A stretch of DNA of 64,000 nt from Gammaproteobacteria bacterium (lineage in GTDB: Bacteria > Pseudomonadota > Gammaproteobacteria > Steroidobacterales > Steroidobacteraceae). The position numbers and the translations under genes are program-made. Location: positions 1 through 64,000 of the forward strand of contig JANXYK010000011.1 in assembly GCA_025350055.1 (NCBI GenBank), read 5' to 3'. How positions within the stretch are numbered: position 1 is the first letter of the stretch; each line of letters starts with the position of its first letter. Below are positions 45,232 to 56,400 of the stretch, piece after piece. The notes under the pieces are model-generated. The model was not told where the DNA came from, ran no database searches, and was given only the letters and a program-made list of their open reading frames with translations.

Positions 45232-45976
45232 GCCTGTGGCGCGCCAGCGGATATTGCGGCTGCTGGCCGGCAACGCCGCCATCGGGGTGGTGGGCGAGTG
45301 CGCCTCGGTGGCCCAGGCGCTGGCACTGGAAGTGGCCGCCGCGCCCGAGCTGATCCTGCTCGACGTCAACATGCCAGTGCGCGATGGCTTCGAGCTGCTG
45401 CGCCAGTGGGGCGAGGGCGGCATCGAGCCCTTCGTGGTCTTCGTGACCGCCTACTCGGAATATGCGATCAAGGCCTTCGAAGTGGATGCCGTCGACTACC
45501 TGCTGAAGCCCTTCGACGACGAGCGCTTCCACAAGGCCATCGCGCGTGCGCGCATGGCAATCGAAGCAGAACGCGCCGGCAACGATGCCGTACATGAGCG
45601 CGAAGTCAGGCTGGAAGAGCGCGCCGGATCATCGGCTTTGCCATTCCCGAAGCGACTGCTGATCGCGGAGGACGGCAAGGTGCTGTTCCTGCCGACGCGC
45701 GAGGTGGAGTTCGTGCAGTCCGCGGGCAAATACGTGAAGGTATTCGCGCAGGGGCGCTGCCACCTGCTGCGCCAGCCCATGCACGAGCTGGAATCGCGGC
45801 TCGACCCCAACCAGTTCGTGCGTGTGCATCGCTCCAGTGTCGTCAACGTGGATCAGATCGTGGAGATGCATCCGCTGTTCCACGGCGACTACGAACTGGT
45901 GCTCAAGCGCGGCACGCGCCTGCCGATGAGCCGGCGTTTCCGCAGCCGCTTCGATCGCTTCCTGACCGACAACTGA
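45191..45976 (+). CDS. LytTR-family response regulator
   Basis: A 261-aa response regulator. The receiver has VVDDEP near the start, the phospho-acceptor Asp58 in LILLDVNMP, VTAYSEYAIKAFEVDAVDYLLKPFDDERF with the conserved Thr and Lys. The C-terminal LytTR DNA-binding domain contains LFLPTREVEFVQSAGKYVKVFA and RVHRSSVVNVDQI. LytTR proteins bind two direct repeats upstream of target promoters. The ATG at 45191 overlaps the inferred kinase stop, and the longer open frame upstream is kinase sequence in the wrong frame. Likely targets are unknown; the following genes are candidates only by position. Confidence 0.92.
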   Translation: MNSSPITALVVDDEPVARQRILRLLAGNAAIGVVGECASVAQALALEVAAAPELILLDVNMPVRDGFELLRQWGEGGIEPFVVFVTAYSEYAIKAFEVDAVDYLLKPFDDERFHKAIARARMAIEAERAGNDAVHEREVRLEERAGSSALPFPKRLLIAEDGKVLFLPTREVEFVQSAGKYVKVFAQGRCHLLRQPMHELESRLDPNQFVRVHRSSVVNVDQIVEMHPLFHGDYELVLKRGTRLPMSRRFRSRFDRFLTDN

Positions 45977-46103
45977 ACCCGCCCGCTCGCGCCGGGCGGC
46001 ATCCGCTCGTTGACCACGGCTGCGCCGCCCGCGCCGCTGGCATTGCTGCTGCGGTTGTGCCACGGCACTGTCGCGGCGATGCCAGACTGCCTGTTGAAAA
46101 AGC

Positions 46104-47096
46104 GTGCGACTGCTTGACCTCATCGCGCAGCACCCGGAACCCTTCCTGGTGCAGCAGGAGGACGGGCAGGTCGTGCGCCTCAGCGGCGCGGCGGACTTTG
46201 CCAGCGCCATTCGCACTTGCCCCCTGCGCTACGTGCTCGCCGACCCGCTGGTGCGCGACTGCACGGCGCTGGCGTACTCCGATGGCGTGCAAATTGCCGA
46301 GTGCCTGGATCTCGTGCGCCTGCCGGCGCAGGAGTGGTGGGTGGAATGGAACGACGCCGCGCGGTTGGCGGAATACTGTCGCGCCATGGACATTGCCACG
46401 CCGGCAGAGGCGGCCTCGGCCATTGCACACGCAGGTGTGCTGGTCACTGCCGACGCCGGTGGCCGCAGTGGCACGATGCGCAGCTTCTGGTGCAGCAAGG
46501 ACACGCAGCAGGAGCCGTTGCTGGCGCCGCTGGAGATCCACTTCGACCTTGATGCCATCGCCACCGAGCATGGCAGCCTGGATGCGCTGCTGCAGGGCGC
46601 CTGCACCGCGGTGCCGATCGCGGCCGAGCCCGGTGTCAGCGCTGTGCTGCAGCGGGCGCGCTACCGGTTCGACCGCAGCTGGCTCGACTACTATCGGAAA
46701 AATGCGCAGGACAGCGGCGTCCGGCAGCAACTGCTGCACGAGTCCCTGGGTACCGTCGCCGCGGATTTCCCGCTGGTGATCGCACTGCTGCTGATGATGA
46801 CCGTGCGCGGCGGGCTGCCGCAGCGCCAGGAAAACCTGGCGCAGCTCAATGCCAAACGCATGCGCCTCGGCCGCGCACCGCTACTCGAGCACATCGAAGT
46901 GTCAGCACCGCTCGTGCGGCCGCACTGTCCAGAACAGTTCGCGTTCGCCGACAGCGCGCGTCGCGCGCCACGCCTGCACCATGTGCGCGGACATCTGGTG
47001 CGACGTGCGAACGCGCTGTTCTGGCGCACACCTCACTGGCGTGGACATCTGCGCATGGGACAGGTGCGCACACGCACGGTGATGCTGCACTCCTGA
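46104..47096 (+). CDS. Hypothetical protein with basic WRxPHxRG tail
   Basis: A 330-aa protein I cannot assign. It begins with RLLDLIAQHPEPFLVQQEDGQVVRL and has acidic, hydrophobic middle sequence (for example QEWWVEWNDAARLAEY). The last 36 residues are strongly basic: RGHLVRRANALFWRTPHWRGH, a pattern of Arg, His and Trp that could bind nucleic acid. There is no signal peptide or clear membrane helix, although FPLVIALLLMMTV at about residue 230 is hydrophobic. The start is GTG at 46104 and has no strong ribosome site. It follows the two-component pair by 127 bp and precedes the TonB receptor by 189 bp. Codon use matches its neighbours. Confidence 0.65.
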   Translation: MRLLDLIAQHPEPFLVQQEDGQVVRLSGAADFASAIRTCPLRYVLADPLVRDCTALAYSDGVQIAECLDLVRLPAQEWWVEWNDAARLAEYCRAMDIATPAEAASAIAHAGVLVTADAGGRSGTMRSFWCSKDTQQEPLLAPLEIHFDLDAIATEHGSLDALLQGACTAVPIAAEPGVSAVLQRARYRFDRSWLDYYRKNAQDSGVRQQLLHESLGTVAADFPLVIALLLMMTVRGGLPQRQENLAQLNAKRMRLGRAPLLEHIEVSAPLVRPHCPEQFAFADSARRAPRLHHVRGHLVRRANALFWRTPHWRGHLRMGQVRTRTVMLHS

Positions 47097-47285
47097 GCAC
47101 ATCGGCGGTGCGCGCAGCCGCTGTTGGATTTTCTCCACACGCAATCCCGGTCGCGACATGCGCGCGCCGCTGGCGCATCGCCGGCTCCTCCGGTACCGGG
47201 ACCACACCCGCTGGCGCCGAGTGCGTTGCGCCTGCGGGTCATTGGTTTTTAGTCTGCTGTGATCGCACACCAGGGGGATCCCAAT

Positions 47286-50200
47286 ATGCTCAGCAATTTC
47301 AGGAGAGTTGGTCTTGTCGGCATGATGCTGGTGGGTAGCCAGTGCCTGACACTGACCGCTTACGCAGCCGACCAACCCGCCGCAGCCGCAAACGGCGAAC
47401 TCGAGGAAGTTATCGTGACCGGCTCGCGTATCGCGACGCCCAATGCCACCAGCACCAGCCCGATACAGGTGGTGACCTCGCAGGACATCCTGGTGTCCGG
47501 CAAGTCAGACATCAGCGACATCATGAACCAGTTGCCGCAGAACTTTAACAACGACCTCGGGCAGGACCTGGGCAATCGCACCTCCGGCCTGTCGACAGCG
47601 GGCGGTGTCGCGACTGCGAACCTGCGCGGTCTCGGCCCGAACCGCACGCTGGTGCTCATCGACGGTCGTCGCCTCGGTGTGGAATCGCCCAATACGACGA
47701 TCCAGGCTCCGGGGCCAGATCTGGACCAGATTCCGGCGGCGCTGGTGGAGCGCGTTGAAGTCGTTACCGGCGGCGCCTCGGCGACCTACGGGTCCGATGC
47801 CATCGCCGGTGTCGTCAACTTTATCATGAAGAAGAACTTCCAGGGCCTGCAGGTCGACGGGAACCTCAGTGAGTACTGGCACAACAACCACAACAGCTTC
47901 TTGCAGCAGTCGATGCGCGATGCCGGCGAGACGCCGCTGACCGGAAGCAGCATGGATGGTCGCAGCCGCAATTTCACCATTACCGCCGGCGCGAACTTCG
48001 ATGACGGCAAGGGCAACGTGACAGCGTATTTCGGCTACCTGAAGGCCGATCCGGTCACCAGCGGCGACCGCGATGGTGGCCGGCTGCCAGCTCAGCTCTG
48101 CGCCCACCAGTCTGCTCGATCCGCCGATCTGCCTGGGTTCGTCGAACTCGAATTATTTCCGCCCGGATTCGCCGGGCAGCCCGAATGCCAGCGTGGCCTT
48201 CAGCGTGCTCGGTACGGATTTCATACCGCGCGGCTCGGCGCCTACCAATCCGCCCACGCTGTTCAACTCGCAGCCCTACATCTACATGACCCGCGGCGAC
48301 CAGCGCTACACCGCGGGCTTCAGCGCGCATGTGGACGTGAGCGACCACCTGCGTCCGTACGCCGAGTTCAACTTCATGAACGATCGCAGTCACCAGCAGA
48401 TCGCGCCGACCGCGTTGTTCCGCGACAGCAATCCGAATGATCTGACCGGCGCCGGCGACTACTACATCAATTGCAGCAACCCCTTGCTCAGCGCCCAGCA
48501 GCAGCAGACGCTGTGCACGCCCGCGCAGATCGCCGCCGACATCACCGCCATCGCCAATCACCAGGCGCCGGTCACCGTGCAGATGCGCATCGGCCGGCGC
48601 AATGTCGAGGGTGGTGGGCGATTCTCGGACTACGAACACACCAACTATCGGGCGGTGTTTGGCGCCAAGGGCAATCTGGGCGAGGCCTGGAGCTATGACG
48701 CCTATGGCCAGTTCTACTACACCAGCTTCTACAACTCGAACAACAAGTACATGAGCTTTGCCAACATTGACAAGGCCCTGTTGGTGACCACCGATGCCGC
48801 CGGCAATCCGATCTGCGTCAGCGGCGGATCCTGCGTGCCGTACAACATATTCAGGGATGGCGGCGTGACCGATGCGGCGCTCAACTACCTTTACGTGAAT
48901 GGCACGGCCTATGGCACCACGACTTTGCGCACCGTGCACGCAGACCTCACAGGTCAGCTTGGAAAATATGGTCTCAAGTTGCCGACGGCCAACGATGGCC
49001 TGGGGCTGAACATCGGCTATGAGGGCCGCAATGAGAGCCTGAAGTTCGATCCGGATTCGGCCGAGAAGAGCGGCCAGCTTTCCGGCTTCGGCAGCGCCTC
49101 GGTGGCGATCGATCGCAGCGTCTCGGTGAGCGAGCAGTTCATCGAGCTGCGGGCCCCGCTGGTGCAGGACAAGAGCGGAGTGCGTGACCTGGTGGTCGAC
49201 ACCGGCTACCGGCGTTCAGACTACTCGACCTCGGGGCCGGTGAGCGCCTACAAGTTCGAGCTGCAGTATGCGCCCACCGACTCGGTGCGCTTCCGCGCTT
49301 CCTACCAGCGTGCGATCCGCGCGCCCAGCATCATCGAGCTGTACAACCCGCTCAATGTCGGACTGATCCAGTTGGGCAATGATCCGTGCGCACCGCCAGC
49401 CACCCGCTCGCTGGCGGACTGCCTGCACACGGTGTCGGCGGCGCAGGCCGCGGCGTTCACCGCCGCCTACAACGCTGGCACGATTCCGCAGGCAACGCTT
49501 GGCCAGCTCTCGCAGCTCACCGGTGGCAATCCCGATCTCAAGCCGGAGCAGGCCGATACCTACACCTATGGCCTGACCTTCAAGCCCGCGGCGCTGCCGA
49601 ACTTCACCGGCAGCATCGACTACTTCAACATCAAGCTCAAGGACACCGTGGGCGTGCTCCCTGCCAACATCATTCTCGCCAACTGCCTGGATACCGGTGA
49701 TCCCGGCAATTGCAGCAGGATCGTGCGCACGCCCAGCACCTTTGGCCTGGTGGGCAACAGCATCGGCTCGCTGGGCTACATCCAGCTGACCAATGTCAAC
49801 ATCGGCGCCAACCAGGTCAGCGGTGTGGATCTGCAGGCCGGCTACAAACTGTCGCTCCCCTCGGGTTGGGGTGCCCTGGCCTTCACGATGAATGGCGCCT
49901 ACATGCTCAAGAACTCCACCACGCCGACGCCCGTGTCACATACCTTTGATTGCACCGGCCTGTTCGGATCGGTCTGCCAGACCATCAACCCGCGCTGGCA
50001 TCACATCGTGTGCGCGAGCTGGCTCAGTCCCTGGGACCTGAACCTGTCGCTCACCTGGCGCTACATCGGCGCCGTACTGCTCGACAACAATGATGCCGAG
50101 CCGTCGTTGCACTACGCGGTCAGCGGCTGGACCTTCCTGCCCCCGGGCTACAACGCCTTCGACGCGCGTCTCCCGTCGTTCAGCTATTTCGATCTGGCGG

Positions 50201-50373
50201 CGGCCTGGGATGCGAACAAGCACCTGCAGCTGCGCGCCGGTATCAGCAACATGTTCGACAAGGATCCGCCGCTCGCCAGCTACGAGATAATTTCGGGCGG
50301 CGCGGCAAACACCTACTCGACCTATGACCAGTTGGGTCGCCAGCTGTTCGTTGCCTTCACCGCGAAGTTCTGA
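47286..50373 (+). pseudogene. TonB-dependent receptor, interrupted by one-base frameshift
   Basis: Outer-membrane TonB-dependent receptor that would be 1,028 aa if repaired. The ATG at 47286 follows AGGGGGAT and starts a signal peptide. EEVIVTGSRI is the conserved N-terminal motif; the plug domain includes LRGLGPNRTLVLIDGRRLG and RVEVVTGGASATYGSDAIAGVVNFI. The first frame runs from 47286 to 48440 but loses similarity at about 48075, and a second frame covers 48073-50373 with the beta-barrel and terminal aromatic residue (AKF). Removing one G of the pair at 48075-48076 joins them as GDRDVAGCQLSS. Substrate cannot be inferred; this branch imports oligosaccharides, siderophores or other large solutes. 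It is convergent with the multihaem cytochrome gene. Confidence 0.87.
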
Positions 50374-50412
50374 ACGGGATCGGGCGGGGGCAATGCGGCG
50401 CGCAAGGCACAG

Positions 50413-53400
50413 CTAGTGCTTGAACGCCGCATCGCCCACCCGGTGATAGTTGGCCGGGTGCGAGGTGACGACGCTGCGTTGCGTGGCATCGCTGTACACG
50501 TGGCAGGCGCCCGTGCAGTCGCGCAACTCGGCTACCGCATACAGCAGCCCATCGCTGGTCTTCGGGTGCTGTGCCGGCTGGTAACGCGCGGCATGGCATC
50601 CGGCACAGCCGCCGGCGTAGGCGGCCGCAGGCCAGGGAATCTGTTCGCTGTTGCTGGAATGGCAGCTCGCGCACACGAGCTCTGCACGATGCTGGCCGGG
50701 GAAGGCACCAGAGCTGTGCACGAAATGCCAGGCGCTCCAGTCCGGATAGTTGTGGCAGGTGGCGCAGTCCAGCCGCGTCGTCATGTGCGTGGTCGTCACG
50801 CCCGGCGCCACGCTGTTGTTGTGGCAGCTGACACAGTTGGCCGTCAGCGTACTGTGATCCATCAATGCCGGCTTCCAGCCCAGCGTGCCGTGGCAGCTGT
50901 CGCATTGTGCCGTGGCAGGCACGTGGTTGATGGGCAGGCCCATGGCCTGCAGGCCGTTGTGGCAGCTGCGACAAGTGTGCGCCGCAATGGCGCTGTGCTC
51001 GAAGCGCGCCGGCGTCCACGCGTTGCTGGTATGGCAGGCCTCGCAACTGTTGTTGCTGGCGATGTGATGGGCACCTTTGCCGCGCGCTACGCTGCCGTTG
51101 TGGCAGCCGCTGCAGCTGCCCTTGACCTGCAGATGATCAACGCCGCTGACTGGCAGCCAGGCCAGCGTCGTATGACAACTCCCGCAACTGTCGCTGCTGG
51201 CGATGTGGGTGACTGGTTTGCCGATGCCGCTGGCCGCGCCATGACAACTCTGGCAGCTGCTGCTCACCACGCGCCGATGATCGAAGCCTGCCACACGTCC
51301 CAGCGTTGCACCGCCAGCCAGTGAGGGCGCTGCAGCGAGCTTGCTGGCGCGTTGCGCGGGTGCGAGCGGCGCGCCGCGGCGCGCACCGAACTTGTCGCGG
51401 GTGGAGTGACAGCCCGAGCCGCCGCAATCCACGCCAGCATGATGGCCGGCGGAATCGCGCACCCACAGCCGCACGCCGGTATTGGTCTTCCAGGTCATCC
51501 CGAGTTCATGGCAGCTCATGCAGGTCATGGCGCGCACCGCCGCGTGCTTCATGATGGTGCCGGAGAAAGTCGTGAACACCGTGGCCGAGTGGCACAGCTC
51601 GCAGGCGATGTTGCTCGTGCCATTGGGCGGGTTCGAAGGAATGTGCCCTGTTGCACCCGAGGGCGGCGTCATCAACGTGGGCGCCGCCATGTTGGCAAAG
51701 ACCAGGCCGTAAGCGTGGCACTGCGCGCAGTTGCTGCTGATGTTCACGTGATTCATCGTCGCCACACTGTAGTTGCCCGCCGTGGTGTGGCAGAGCGCAC
51801 AGTTGTTGTTGTCGGCCGCCGGCAGCGGGATGTGATTGGCCGGCAGATCGGTCGCACCCTTGAAGCTGGTGGTATTGAAATGACAGGTGGAGCATTCGCC
51901 GGCTGTCACATGCGCGGTACCATCAGCCTTCTTCGCCGGTCGCACTTTGATTGCTGGCGTGCCGATGAAGGTTTTGCCGGCTTCATGGCAGCTGGAGCAG
52001 ACGATGGCGCTCACCAGGCTGTGTACCATCGAGGGTGCCGCCGTTCCGCTCGCATTGGTGAACATAAAGCTGCTGAAATTGCTGGCTGAGTGACAGCCCT
52101 CGCAGGCAATCGCACTGGTCGGGATGTGATTTGCGGGCAGTACCTTGGTGGCGGGCGTGCCCACGAAGCTCTTGCCGGTACCATGGCAGTTGACGCAGCC
52201 CGTGCCGAAGCCGGAGTGCACCATAGACGGCGGTGCAGTGCCGCTCGCATTGGTGAATGCGAAGCTCGAGAAATTGGTGGGCGAGTGGCACTGCGTGCAC
52301 ACCACGGTGCCGATCGGGATGTGACTAGCCGGCTCGACCAAGGTGGCGGGAGTGCCCGCAAAGGTCATGCCTTGGCCGTGGCAACTGCTGCAGGCAGTGG
52401 TCGATACCACGGCATGGTTCATCGGCGGGCTCTTGTTGTTGATCACGAAGCTCGTGAAGCTGGTGGCGCTGTGGCAGCTCTCGCAGGCCGCGGTTCCGAA
52501 CGGCACGTGATTCGCAGGCGGGAGCTTCAGCGTCGGCGGCGCCATGTTGGCGAAGGTCTTGCCGGTCGCATGGCACTGTGCGCAATTGCTGGCAATGTTC
52601 ACATGGTTCATCGCCGCCACGCTGTAGTTGCCCGCCGTCGTATGGCAGAGCGCGCAGGTGTTGTTGTCCGCAGCGGGCAGCGGAATGTGATTGGCCGGCA
52701 GGTCGGTCGCACCCTTGAAGCTCGTGGTATTGAAATGGCAGGTGGAGCATTCGCCCGAAACCACGTGCGCCGTGCCATCGGCTTTCAGAACAGGGCGCAC
52801 TTTGGTCGCCGGCGTGCCGATGAAACTCTTGCCGGCTTCATGGCAGCCCGAGCACACGATCGCCGTGACCAGGCCGTGCACCATCGAGGGTGCTACGCTG
52901 CCGCTGGCATTGGCAAAGGCGAAGCTGCTGAAAGCTGAACTGGAGTGACAGCCTTCGCAGGCCATGCTGCCGGTGGGAATATGGTTGCCAGGCAGGGTCT
53001 TCACCGCGGGCGTGCCCACCCAGCTCTGGCCGACACCGTGACAGGTCACGCAGCCGTTGGTGAATCCGGTGTGATTCATCGGCGGCACCGCGTTGGCGAT
53101 CACGAAACTGCTGAAGTTGCTGGCGGAATGACAGTTGCTGCAAGCCGTGGCACCGATGGGCACGTGGTTGCCGGGCTCGGCCACGGTAGCAGGCGTGCCG
53201 ATGTAGCTCTCGCCCAGGCCGTGACAGCTGCTGCAGGCGATGGTTGAGACCACCGCGTGGTTCATCGGCGGACTCTTGTTGTTGACCACGAAACTCGTGA
53301 AGCCCGTGGCGCTGTGGCAACTCTCGCAGGCCGCGGTGCCAAAGGGAACGTGGTTCGCCGGCGGCAACTTCAGCGTCGGCGGCGCCATGTTGGCGAAGCT

Positions 53401-56400
53401 CTTGCCCGTGGCGTGGCACTGCGCGCAGTTGCTGGCGATGTTTACGTGGTTCATCGTCGCCACGCTGTAGTTGCCTGCTGTGGTATGGCAGAGCGCACAG
53501 TTGTTGTTGTCGGCCGCCGGCAACGGAATGTGGTTGGCCGGCAGGTCGGTCGCACCCTTGAAGCTCGTGGTGTTGAAGTGACAGGTGGAGCATTCACCGG
53601 TTGCCACGTGCGCCGTGCCATCGGCCTTGGTAGCCGGGCGCAGGCGCGTCGCCGGCGTACCCGCCCAGCTGTGGCCGGCCTCGTGACAGGCCGAGCAGGC
53701 TATGCTGCTCACCACGCTGTGCACCATCGAGGGCGGCGCGGTGCCCGTGAGATTGCTGAAACTGAAGCTGCTGAAGTTCGCCGGCGCATGACAGCTCTCG
53801 CAGGCGGCCGTGCCGAAGGGCACGTGATTGCCGGGTGGCAGTACCGTCGCTGGTGTGCCCACCCAGCTGCTGCCGCTGGCGTGGCAGGTGGCGCAGGCCA
53901 CGCCCGACACGGCCGCGTGGCTCATTGGTGGGCTCTTATTGCTGATCACGAAGCTGGTGAAGTTGCTTGCGCTGTGGCAACTCTCGCAGGCCGCCGAGCC
54001 AATGGGCACATGGTTGGCCGGCGGCAGGCGCAGGGCAGGCGGTGCCATGTTGGCAAAGCTCTTGCCCGTGGCGTGGCACTGCGTGCAGCTGCTGGCGATG
54101 TTCACGTGGTTCATCGTTGCGACGCTGTAGTTGCCCGTCGTGGTATGGCAGAGCGCGCAGTTGTTGTTGTCGGCGGCTGGCAACGGAATGTGGTTGTTCG
54201 GCAGATCCGTGGCGCCCTTGAAGCTGGTGGCATTGAAGTGGCAGGTGGAGCATTCGCCAGTCAGCACGTGCGCGGTGCCATCGGCCTTGGTGGCCGGGCG
54301 CAGGCGCGTCGTCGGCGTGCCTGCCCAGCTGTGGCCGGCCTCGTGACAGGCCGAGCAGGCCATGCTGCTCACCACGCCGTGGACCATCGAGGGCGGCGCA
54401 GTACCGCTGGCATTGCTGAACAGGAAGCTGCCGAAATTCGTTGGCGCGTGACAGCTCTCGCAGGCGGCCGTGCCAAAGGGAATGTGATTGCCGGGTGGCA
54501 GTACCGTCGCTGGTGTGCCCACCCAGCTGCTGCCGCTGGCGTGGCAGGTGGCGCAGGCCACGCCCGACACCGCCGCGTGATTCATCGGCGGACTCTTGTT
54601 GCTGATCACGAAGCTGCTGAAGCTGCTGGCGCTGTGGCAGCTCTCGCAGGCCGCGCTGCCAAAGGGAATGTGATTCGTGGGCGGGAGCTTGAGTGTCGGT
54701 GGCGCCATATTGGCAAAGCTCTTGCCGGTCGCGTGACACTGCACGCAATTGCCCGCGATGTTGACGTGATTCATCGTGGCAACACTGTAGTCGCCAGCGC
54801 TCGTATGGCAGAGCGCGCAGTTGTTGTTGTCCGCGGCCGGCAGCGGAATGTGGTTGTTCGGCAGGTCGGTCGCGCCCTTGAAGCTCACGGTACTGAAATG
54901 ACAGGTGGAGCATTCGCCCGCTGCCACGTGAGCGCTGCCATCGGCCTTGGTTGTGGGTCGCAACAGCGTCGAGGGTGCACCGAGCCAGTTGTGTCCCTGC
55001 TCGTGGCAGCTCGAACAGGCCGCACTGCCCACCGCGCTGTGCACCATGGCCGGTGGTGCGGTGCCGCTGGCATTCACGAAGCTGAATGAATTGAAGTTCG
55101 ATGCGCTGTGGCAAAGCGCGCAATTGGCGCTGCCCACCGGCACATGGCCTGCCGGTAGCGTCACCACTGGCGGTGTGCCGACGAACACCAGGCCCGAGCC
55201 GTGGCATTGCGCGCAGCCCAGCGCGCTCACCGCCGCGTGATTCATCGGCGGGCTTTTGTTGCTGATCGCAAAGCCCGTGAAGTCGGTCGCGCTGTGGCAG
55301 CTCTCGCAGGCCGCGCTGCCGATGGGAATGTGATTGCCGGGCGACACCTTCAGTACGGGCGGCGCCATGTTGGCGAAGCTGCGGTCCGCGGCATGGCACA
55401 CCGCGCAGGCGCTGGTGCTGACCACGCCGTGATCCATCGTGTAGCTCGAGTAGTCCGCGGCGTTGCTGTGACAGGCGGAACATTGGCTCGATGAGCCGCT
55501 GGGCAGCGGGATATGGTTGCTCGGCAGGTCGATCGCGCCCTTGAAGCTCGTGGTGTTGAAGTGGCAGGTGGAGCATTCACCCGCTGCCACGTGCGTGCCG
55601 CCGCTGGCCTTCAGCGCTGGTCGCAGCACGGTCGCAGGTGCGCCGGCCCAGCTGTGACCAGCCTCATGGCAGCTCGAGCAGACGCTGCCACTCACCACAC
55701 TGTGCAGCATCGACGGCGGCGCGCTGCCGCTGACATTGCTGAACATGAAACTGCTGAAAGTCGCCGCTGCATGGCAGCTCTCGCAGGCCGCCGTGCCGGT
55801 CGGTACGTGATTGCCAGGCGGCAGCACCGTGGCGGGTGTGCCCACCCAGCTATTGCCGGTTGCATGACAGCTGGCACAGGGCAGGCCCGCGACCACCGCG
55901 TGATTCATCGGCGGGCTTTTGTTGCTGATCGCAAAGCCCGTGAAGTTGCTGGCGCTGTGGCAGCTCTCGCAGGCGGCGGCGTCGATCGGAATGTGATTGG
56001 ACGGCGGCACCTTGAGCGTTGGCGGCGCCATGTTGGCAAAGCTGCGGTCGGACGCGTGGCAGACGGCACAGGCCGTGCCTCCCACGACCGAGTGATTCAT
56101 CGTGTAGCTCGAGTAGTCCGCGCTGTTCGCATGGCAGGCTCTGCAGGCCGTCCCAGAGCCATTGGACAGCGGAATGTGGTTGCTGGGCAGGTCCGTTGCG
56201 CCCTTGAAGCTGGTGGTATTGAAATGACAGGTCGAGCACTCGCCCGCGCTCACGTGCGCCGCGCCATCCGCCTTGAGCGCGGGCCGCAGCGACGTGGGCG
56301 GTGCACCGACCCAGCTGTTGCCCTGCTCGTGGCAACTCGAGCAGGTCGCAGTGCCCACGGCGCTGTGCACCATCGCCGGTGGTCCACTGCCGCTCGCATT

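Noticed and set aside
53257-55089. Long rightward open frame of 610 codons inside the cytochrome gene
   Set aside because: It is the antisense shadow of the CxxCH repeats; its His/Arg/Ala repeats mirror the sense units, and it has no ribosome site, signal or family.
51895-56238. CRISPR-like or satellite array
   Set aside because: The periodicity is 660-855 bp and codes in frame for haem-motif modules; there are no short repeats with unique spacers.
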